From: Candidatus Staskawiczbacteria bacterium RIFCSPLOWO2_01_FULL_38_12b
GTDB lineage: Bacteria; Patescibacteriota; Minisyncoccia; Minisyncoccales; Staskawiczbacteraceae
Reading direction: 5' to 3'
NCBI GenBank assembly: GCA_001820255.1
Contig: MHPA01000032.1
Location: 1-16,399, forward strand
DNA length: 16,399 nt
Part shown: positions 12,290 through 16,399 of the stretch, in pieces
How positions within the stretch are numbered: the stretch's first letter is position 1
How the letters are laid out: each line of letters opens with the position of its first letter
The notes under the pieces: model-generated
The model's database searches: none
Seen by the model: only the letters and a program-made list of their open reading frames with translations
Told to the model about the DNA's origin: nothing
Position numbers and translations under genes: made by a program

Positions 12290-12958
12290 ATGGCAAAGTT
12301 ATTTTTATTACGACATTTAAAATCACAGTGGAATAAGGACAACCGTTTTGCCGGCTGGGCTGATAATCCTTTATCAGATGAAGGCCGCCAACAGGCAAAA
12401 GAAATTTCTGAAAAGTTAATTAACGAGAATATTGATGTAGTATATACTTCGCCTCTAATAAGAAACATGGAAACGGTGTTGAGGATTTTTGATGGCATAG
12501 AAAAAAAATATCCTTTGTTTATTCATTTGGACGGCGGACGTATGCAAACGTGGAGTAATTTTACCGATTTAAATCAAAATGATGTGCCTGCCTATGTTTC
12601 AGAAAAGTTAAATGAAAGATATTATGGCGCTTTGCAAGGATTAAATAAAGAAGAAACAATAAAAAAATACGGGGAAGAGAAAGTACGTTTATGGAGAAGG
12701 GGGTATGGTGATAAACCGCCAGGAGGGGAGTCACTTAAAGATGTATATAAGCGAGCCGTGCCGTTTTTTAAAAAATATATTGAAAGGGATTTAAAAGGCG
12801 GAAAGAGCGTATTATTAGTAGCAAGCCACAATAGTCTGCGGGCCCTGGTAAAATACATTGAAAACATATCCGACCAGGAAATTGCCAATGTGGAATTACC
12901 CTTTGGCGCCCTGATATCGTATGAATTTGATGCTGGAAAATTCAAAAAGTTGCATTAA
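12290..12958 (+). CDS. gpmA: 2,3-bisphosphoglycerate-dependent phosphoglycerate mutase-like protein
   Basis: Histidine-phosphatase-superfamily protein of 222 residues, probably interconverting 3- and 2-phosphoglycerate, the step before the adjacent enolase. The phospho-acceptor motif reads RHLKSQWN (8-15, His9), where the family has RHGESxWN. The next part, NRFAGWADNPLSDEGRQQA, matches the dPGM signature NRFTGWxDxxLSxxGxxEA. LNERYYGALQGLNKEE and GYGDKPPGGESL are also dPGM-like. ASHNSLRALVKYIE holds the second catalytic His, normally AHGNSLRALVK. The altered motif (Gly to Leu, Glu to Lys) and shift in the second motif make it divergent, and a broad phosphatase role is possible, but the operon context favours the glycolytic mutase. 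Confidence 0.85.
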   Translation: MAKLFLLRHLKSQWNKDNRFAGWADNPLSDEGRQQAKEISEKLINENIDVVYTSPLIRNMETVLRIFDGIEKKYPLFIHLDGGRMQTWSNFTDLNQNDVPAYVSEKLNERYYGALQGLNKEETIKKYGEEKVRLWRRGYGDKPPGGESLKDVYKRAVPFFKKYIERDLKGGKSVLLVASHNSLRALVKYIENISDQEIANVELPFGALISYEFDAGKFKKLH

Positions 12959-12970
12959 AAAATAACGCAT

Positions 12971-13010
12971 TTGCATAAAAAAAATAATACATTATAATAA
13001 AGGTATTATT
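12971..13010 (+). promoter_or_regulatory. Promoter with inverted repeat around the -10 box
   Basis: TTGCAT (12971-12976) and TATAAT (12993-12998) are 16 bases apart. AATAATAC (12983-12990) and GTATTATT (13003-13010) are perfect inverted repeats on either side of the -10, a layout that could be a repressor site or a start-site hairpin. The next ATG is at 13034. Confidence 0.55.
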
Positions 13011-13033
13011 CACTAATTTAGAAAATAACCATT

Positions 13034-14104
13034 ATGTTTAAAATAAATAAAAATTCGGTATTATTGGGTGTCGCCGTGTTGGGCATTTTAATGACCGGCA
13101 TATTAATGGCTGCTAATGCTAATATGGCTGGCAGTAATAAATTGCTCTCTTTTTTAAAACTTAATTCGAGCGCTTCTGTTGAAAGTATCGCCCAAAAAGC
13201 GGTGGGCTATTTAAATGAAAGCGTTTTGCAAGAAGGCCAAACCGCTACACTAGTGAGTGCAGTGGAAGAAAGCGGGGTGATAAAATTTAAAATCCAAATA
13301 GCGGGCAAAGACTACGACAGTTATGTTAGTAAAGATGGTAAATTATTATTCCCCGAAGGAATTAGTGTGGATTTGGGGATAGCCACTCAAGCTAACCAGC
13401 CGCTGGGCACAGTTACTCCGGTCACTGTGGCAAAGGTTCAAAAAACTTCCCTTGAAGCATACGTGGTAAGCGCTTGCCCTTACGGACTGCAAATGCAAAG
13501 GGCGCTTTCTAATGCTATAAAAGCTGTTCCTTCGTTGGCCGAGTATGTCAAGGTAAGATACATTGGGGCCGTTTCGGGTAACATCATTACCGCTATGCAC
13601 GGAGATGAAGAAGCAAAAGAAAATGCTAGGCAAATCGGCATACGGGAAGAGCAGCCAGATAAATATTGGCCCTATGTTTCTTGTTATATGGAAAAGGCCA
13701 CTGGCAAAGCGGCAAATGGCATGCCTTATGGGGACACAGAAAAGTGCCAGCAAGTTGCCGGAGTTGACGTTGCTAAATTAGATGCTTGCATAGCAGATCC
13801 TAACAGATGCTTGGCCTATGCAAAAGAGGATTTTGCATTAAATGCAAAATATGGTATTCAGGGTTCGCCAACATTGGTATTAAACGGAGCTGTGATTGCA
13901 GAAAAAGAATTTGGCGGCAGGTCTGCTGATGCCATGAGAAACATTGTTTGCAGTTCTTCTTTAACGCTTCCGGGTTTTTGTTCGGAAAAATTAGACACCA
14001 CACCCGCAGCCACATCGTTTTCAGTAAGCTATGCGCCGGCAAGTTCCGCCATTGCCGCTTCTGCTAGCACCAGCCCGGCATGCGCCCCCGTTGCAGTGCA
14101 GTAA
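13034..14104 (+). CDS. Membrane-anchored DsbA/thioredoxin-fold protein with CPYG motif
   Basis: A 356-residue envelope thiol protein. A single N-terminal hydrophobic helix (about 8-28) follows a basic start. Residues about 48-110 form a domain often found ahead of thioredoxin folds in CPR proteins (AVGYLNESVLQ...KFKIQIAGKDYDSYVSKDGKLLFPEG). A DsbA-like thioredoxin fold spans about 138-310, with ACPYGLQMQ (Cys148) at the redox site and the cis-proline in GIQGSPTLVLNG (Pro279). The usual CxxC is reduced to CPYG, so the resolving cysteine is absent there. Seven further cysteines (217, 238, 252, 259, 306, 316, 350) could serve instead, as in GILT-like proteins. The C-terminal tail is Ala/Ser-rich. 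It may form or isomerise disulfides, for example in the Cys-rich envelope protein at 895. Confidence 0.8.
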   Translation: MFKINKNSVLLGVAVLGILMTGILMAANANMAGSNKLLSFLKLNSSASVESIAQKAVGYLNESVLQEGQTATLVSAVEESGVIKFKIQIAGKDYDSYVSKDGKLLFPEGISVDLGIATQANQPLGTVTPVTVAKVQKTSLEAYVVSACPYGLQMQRALSNAIKAVPSLAEYVKVRYIGAVSGNIITAMHGDEEAKENARQIGIREEQPDKYWPYVSCYMEKATGKAANGMPYGDTEKCQQVAGVDVAKLDACIADPNRCLAYAKEDFALNAKYGIQGSPTLVLNGAVIAEKEFGGRSADAMRNIVCSSSLTLPGFCSEKLDTTPAATSFSVSYAPASSAIAASASTSPACAPVAVQ

Positions 14105-14116
14105 AATCTAACCGTG

Positions 14117-14263
14117 AAACTTTAATCTTAAAGCTTGAAACCCAGCATTTAAAGCTTGAAGCTCGAAACCTGAAGCTTGATAACGCAACGACGTTAAAAA
14201 GTTTCAAGATTCAAGCTTTAAGTTTCAAGGCACAAGTTTCGGGCTTCAAGTTTCAGGCTTCAA
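14117..14263. repeat. Long hairpin element of AAGCTTGAA/TTCAAG repeats
   Basis: The left arm (about 14117-14185) is built of AAAGCTTGAA, GAAACCTGAAGCTTGA-type units. The right arm (about 14191-14263) holds the complementary TTTCAAG, TTCAAGCTTTAAG, TTTCAGGCTTCAAG units. The apex is TAACG-CAACGA-CGTTA and contains CAACGACG (14186-14193), as does the element at 3133-3218. Its right edge lies six bases before the glutaredoxin start codon. A frame that runs through it is a by-product of the repeats. Confidence 0.8.
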
Positions 14264-14269
14264 GAAAAA

Positions 14270-14503
14270 ATGGTAAAAATTTATTCAACTCCCACGTGCG
14301 TATACTGCAATACCTTGAAAGAGTATTTGGGTAAGAAAAATATTCCCTACCAGGATATTGATGTTGCCAGCAATGAAAAAGAGCTGGAACACATGGTTGC
14401 CATTTCCGGCCAAATGGGTGTTCCGGTAGTTGATATTGACGGTGATATCGTCATCGGTTTTGACAAAGAAAAAATAGACCAACTATTAAAAATAAATCCG
14501 TAA
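14270..14503 (+). CDS. Glutaredoxin / NrdH-like redoxin
   Basis: A 77-residue thioredoxin-fold protein. MVKIYSTPTCVYC carries a CVYC redox pair (Cys10, Cys13) right after the first strand. It continues with the family's YLGKKNIPYQDIDV, the cis-proline motif MGVPVVDIDG (Pro52), and the GFD turn near the end (normally GF/GFR/GFD). Length and motif fit stand-alone glutaredoxin-like proteins in the NrdH/YruB group, which can be reduced by thioredoxin reductase instead of glutathione. TrxB in this window is the likely partner (inference). It lies between the DsbA-like gene and gap, and its start abuts a hairpin element without a ribosome binding site. Confidence 0.92.
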   Translation: MVKIYSTPTCVYCNTLKEYLGKKNIPYQDIDVASNEKELEHMVAISGQMGVPVVDIDGDIVIGFDKEKIDQLLKINP

Positions 14504-14528
14504 TTCAAAGTAATTTAAAATAAATATT

Positions 14529-14711
14529 ATGCATGTTAGCGATAATCAATTTGAGGGCAGTGTATGTCTTGCTCAAGCAACCTTAGTGTTGTTTTCCATG
14601 TTATATGCACCGCAAATAGCGCCCGTACTGTCGTTTTTATCATTATTAGGATTGAGCATTTATTATTTAGCAGTAAAGAAAAATTTTGATTATGATAAAG
14701 ATAGCAATTAA
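14529..14711 (+). CDS. Small predicted membrane protein
   Basis: A 60-residue protein that I do not recognise. The short polar N-terminus (about 1-12) is followed by a hydrophobic stretch from about 13 to 49 long enough for one long or two short membrane segments separated by AP. It ends in a charged tail (KKNFDYDKDSN). The last 20 bases overlap the start of gap in another frame, so expression of the two may be coupled. No ribosome binding site is seen. Hydrophobic composition and placement in a tight gene row support a real gene, but no family evidence is available. Confidence 0.5.
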   Translation: MHVSDNQFEGSVCLAQATLVLFSMLYAPQIAPVLSFLSLLGLSIYYLAVKKNFDYDKDSN

Positions 14712-15696
14712 CGGTTTTGGCCGAATCGGTCGGCAGGCATTTAGAAGAATATTAGAAAAATACTCTGATTTACAGGTGGTTGCCATTAATGATTTAACCG
14801 ACACTAAAACTCTCGCTCATTTGTTTAAATACGATTCTAACTACGGGGTTTTTAGTAAAGAAGTCAGTGCCACTGACAGTGCTGTTTTAATTGATGGCAA
14901 AGAGTATAAGGTGTTTGCGCAAAAGGATCCTGCCGTCTTGCCCTGGAAAGAACTAGGCGTTGATATTGTTCTTGAATGCACGGGTTTGTTTACCAAGCTT
15001 AGTGACGCCAAGGCGCACATTACCGCCGGCGCCAAAAAAGTGATTATTTCCGCTCCATCGGAAAAAGACGTACCCGGTTTTATTTTAGGGGTAAACACCG
15101 AAGGCTTTGATATTAATAATGTTGAAGTCATGGATATGGGGTCTTGCACCACTAATTGCCTGGCAAACGTTGCCAAGGTTTTGCATGATAATTTCGTCAT
15201 TGTAAAAGGCTTTATGACTACGGTACACAGTTACACTAACGACCAAAAAATCTTGGATTTGCCCCACAAGGATTTGCGTCGAGCCCGGGCCGCTGCTATA
15301 AATATTATTCCCACCAGCACCGGAGCTGCCAAATCAATCGGAAAAATGATCCCCGAACTTGATGGAAAACTGGACGGCATTGCTATGCGGGTGCCCACTC
15401 CTGTAGTTTCTATTTTAGACTTAATTGTAGAAGTTAAAAAATCTACCACCAAAGAAGAAGTTAATGAAGTATTTAAAAAAGCGGCCGCCGGTAAGAATGC
15501 AAAAGGTATTTTAAGAGTTGAAGAACAACCCTTGGTTTCTATGGATTTTAAAGGAGATTCTTATTCCGCAATTATTGACGCCGGGGAAACGATGGTAAAA
15601 GAAAATTTAGTAAAAGTAGTGGCCTGGTATGACAATGAGTGGGGCTACTCTTGCCGGTTGGCGGAGTTTACGGACTTTGTAGGAAAAAAATTATAG
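14692..15696 (+). CDS. gap: Glyceraldehyde-3-phosphate dehydrogenase, type I
   Basis: Oxidises glyceraldehyde-3-phosphate to 1,3-bisphosphoglycerate with NAD+. The 334-residue protein has the NAD-binding start MIKIAINGFGRIGR, Asp34 in AINDLTD (NAD preference), the catalytic SCTTNC (Cys152) and His179 in TTVHSYTNDQ. It also has RRARAAAINIIPTSTGAAK, IAMRVPTPVVS and the C-terminal WYDNEWGYSCRL. The usual SCTTNCLAP is SCTTNCLAN here. The ATG at 14692 was chosen because the protein then starts at the conserved MxKxxINGFGRIGR; a TTG two codons earlier is less likely. With the mutase, enolase and ppsA in this window it covers the lower glycolytic trunk. It overlaps the small membrane protein gene by 20 bases. 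Confidence 0.97.
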   Translation: MIKIAINGFGRIGRQAFRRILEKYSDLQVVAINDLTDTKTLAHLFKYDSNYGVFSKEVSATDSAVLIDGKEYKVFAQKDPAVLPWKELGVDIVLECTGLFTKLSDAKAHITAGAKKVIISAPSEKDVPGFILGVNTEGFDINNVEVMDMGSCTTNCLANVAKVLHDNFVIVKGFMTTVHSYTNDQKILDLPHKDLRRARAAAINIIPTSTGAAKSIGKMIPELDGKLDGIAMRVPTPVVSILDLIVEVKKSTTKEEVNEVFKKAAAGKNAKGILRVEEQPLVSMDFKGDSYSAIIDAGETMVKENLVKVVAWYDNEWGYSCRLAEFTDFVGKKL

Positions 15697-15708
15697 AAAT
15701 AGAATAAG

Positions 15709-15738
15709 AAAAATAGAATTTAAATAATTCTGTTTTTT
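15709..15738. terminator. AT-rich terminator hairpin after gap
   Basis: AAAAATAGAATT (15709-15720) pairs with AATTCTGTTTTT (15726-15737), with one T-G pair and loop TAAAT, ending in six Ts (15733-15738). The A-rich left flank allows termination on either strand. Confidence 0.6.
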
Positions 15739-15914
15739 ATTGCAAAAATGCCCCGGAAACTGTTATCAACACAGTAGGTGACAAAACCCCTAATCCTCCC
15801 GGTTACTCCGGCAAGATTTCCGGCGATGGTTGGACCGTAAGCACCGTAGGCAAGAAGGTTCCAGTCGCCGTTGTGATGAGCACTATTGTTAACAATCTAT
15901 TGGACCAGTTTTAA
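15717..15914 (+). pseudogene. Open reading-frame remnant without a start codon
   Basis: One frame stays open for 65 codons and ends at TAA (15912-15914) but contains no usable start codon before an internal ATG (15876-15878). The translation from about 15747 looks protein-like (NAPETVINTVGDKTPNPPGY, then a Gly/Ser/Val-rich part ending NNLLDQF), and codons rich in GCC, GGC, ACC and GAC differ from the AT-rich surroundings. The 15733 terminator hairpin runs through its beginning. It may be the 3' end of a lost gene, perhaps a surface or pilin-like protein, but no family is recognised. Confidence 0.4.
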
Positions 15915-15950
15915 CTACACAGTATGCTTTATATTTGTCAAAATATTTTG

Positions 15951-16050
15951 GCGCTATTCAGAAACACTGACTCCCCCGAGCAATGATAGTGTAAATTATG
16001 AACGTTCATAATTTACACTATCGCTCAATAAATACATTTCTGAACAGTGC
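15951..16050. repeat. Hairpin element with a perfect 38-base palindrome
   Basis: Bases 15985-16022 are a perfect palindrome (19-base arms starting GATAGTGTAAATTATGAAC, no loop). It is extended by GAGC/GCTC with a three-base bulge. Outer arms 15951-15964 and 16037-16050 match at 12 of 14 positions (TTCAGAAA against TTTCTGAA is exact). The outer-arm plus core layout repeats the other elements in this window. Confidence 0.85.
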
Positions 16051-16074
16051 GAATAATTTTAGAGCGTTCAAAAA

Positions 16075-16106
16075 GCGGGAGCCATTTTCCCGCAAAAGAA
16101 TTTTTT
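16075..16106 (+). terminator. Weak intrinsic terminator
   Basis: GCGGGA (16075-16080) pairs with TCCCGC (16088-16093) around a 7-base loop, followed by AAAAGAATTTTTT. The T run starts seven bases after the stem, so efficiency is doubtful. Confidence 0.4.
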
Positions 16107-16135
16107 ACTACTACTACTACTTTTTTACTACTACT
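16101..16135. repeat. Tandem T-run plus ACT microsatellite
   Basis: Two successive units, six Ts then five ACT (16101-16121) and a T run then three ACT (16121-16135), lie just before the ppsA -35. Length variation could shift upstream context of the promoter. Confidence 0.75.
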
Positions 16136-16163
16136 TGCTAGCAGACACTTAAAAAGTTATAAT
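16135..16163 (+). promoter_or_regulatory. Predicted ppsA promoter
   Basis: TTGCTA (16135-16140) and TATAAT (16158-16163) are 17 bases apart. The predicted start near 16170 gives a leader of about 33 AT-only bases with no Shine-Dalgarno sequence. Confidence 0.65.
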
Positions 16164-16202
16164 TGTAATATAAATAAATAATTAATTTTTTAATATATAG
16201 AA

Positions 16203-16399
16203 ATGGAAAATACTGTTTCAAAAAACGTGGTGTGGTTTAAAGAAGTTGGCGTAAAAGATGTGGGGCTGGTGGGTGGAAAAAATTCTTCGTTGGGAGAAAT
16301 GTATACCAATTTAGTTTCGCAAGGCGTAAACGTGCCCAATGGTTTTGCCACCACGTCGGAAGCTTACTTTCATTTTTTAGATTCCACGGGGCTTGCCAA
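16203..16399 (+). CDS. ppsA: Phosphoenolpyruvate synthase, N-terminal part (cut by window end)
   Basis: The first 65 codons of a pyruvate, water dikinase, which makes phosphoenolpyruvate from pyruvate and ATP for gluconeogenesis. VVWFKEVGVKDVGLVGGKNSSLGEM matches the conserved N-terminus of the family (VxWFxEL..DVxLVGGKNASLGEM), and VPNGFATTSEAYFHFLDSTGL matches the following VPxGFATTxxAYxxFL block of the nucleotide-binding domain. A pyruvate phosphate dikinase would start differently, so PpsA is preferred. It has its own promoter and no ribosome binding site. Together with enolase and GAPDH in this window it would allow carbon flow in the gluconeogenic direction. Confidence 0.92.
   Translation, partial: MENTVSKNVVWFKEVGVKDVGLVGGKNSSLGEMYTNLVSQGVNVPNGFATTSEAYFHFLDSTGLA

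Noticed and set aside
14080..14334. 84-codon frame over the hairpin before the glutaredoxin gene
   Set aside because: Its sequence is a run of repeated KLETQ/LKLEA and KFQ units produced by the DNA repeats, and it overlaps the well-supported glutaredoxin gene.
16101..16135. Origin-of-replication or iteron region near ppsA
   Set aside because: Only simple T and ACT repeats are visible, with no DnaA-box-like sequences or initiator gene.

Overview
The window looks like a piece of a chromosome from an uncultivated Patescibacteria (Candidate Phyla Radiation) bacterium, probably a Parcubacteria-like lineage. This is inferred from gene content and style, not from a marker gene. The genes are compact, AT-rich and nearly all on the + strand. 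Most start codons lack a Shine-Dalgarno sequence. Family variants are small and divergent, and intergenic gaps are packed with palindromes. TGA acts as a normal stop (end of the D-lactate dehydrogenase gene and of trxB), so there is no sign of the UGA-to-glycine recoding of Gracilibacteria/SR1.

Layout. 1-890 is non-coding: a palindrome, a promoter, a nested cluster of tRNA-like sequences holding one well-formed tRNA-Ile(GAU), a terminator, and a long hairpin element. 895-2098 holds a membrane-anchored Cys-rich protein, a membrane-tethered thermonuclease and a stand-alone ATP-cone protein, ending in a GC-rich terminator. 2190-3445 holds a second long hairpin element, an MBL-fold hydrolase with a Cys-rich tail, and a DUF167 protein. 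3464-5063 is a self-contained pyrF-pyrE-like pyrimidine operon with its own promoter, good ribosome binding sites and terminators. 5089-7562 holds a divergent ftsZ with a lysine-rich N-terminal extension, followed by galU. 7615-7928 is a stand-alone GMP-synthase C-terminal domain gene with a terminator. 8070-10108 is a D-lactate dehydrogenase and a protein joining a TIGR02996-like domain to leucine-rich repeats. 10115-12958 is a tight trxB-eno-gpm operon. 13034-15696 holds a DsbA-like membrane protein, a glutaredoxin, a tiny membrane protein and gap. 15697-16202 holds a terminator, a reading-frame remnant, a perfect palindrome and a promoter. The window ends inside ppsA.

How the genes work together. 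gap, gpm, eno and ppsA cover the lower glycolytic/gluconeogenic trunk, and D-lactate dehydrogenase would regenerate NAD+ in a fermentative cell. trxB (AhpF-like, probably NADH-dependent), the glutaredoxin and the DsbA-like protein suggest thiol redox and envelope disulfide chemistry. pyrE/pyrF supply the last two steps to UMP, and galU makes UDP-glucose from UTP.

The most unusual feature is the set of layered palindromes. At least eight long imperfect inverted repeats fill gaps, and several abut start codons. Two of them share a core carrying an extended -10 motif. One set is built from tRNA halves nested inside each other's anticodon loop. A short one sits in frame inside trxB.
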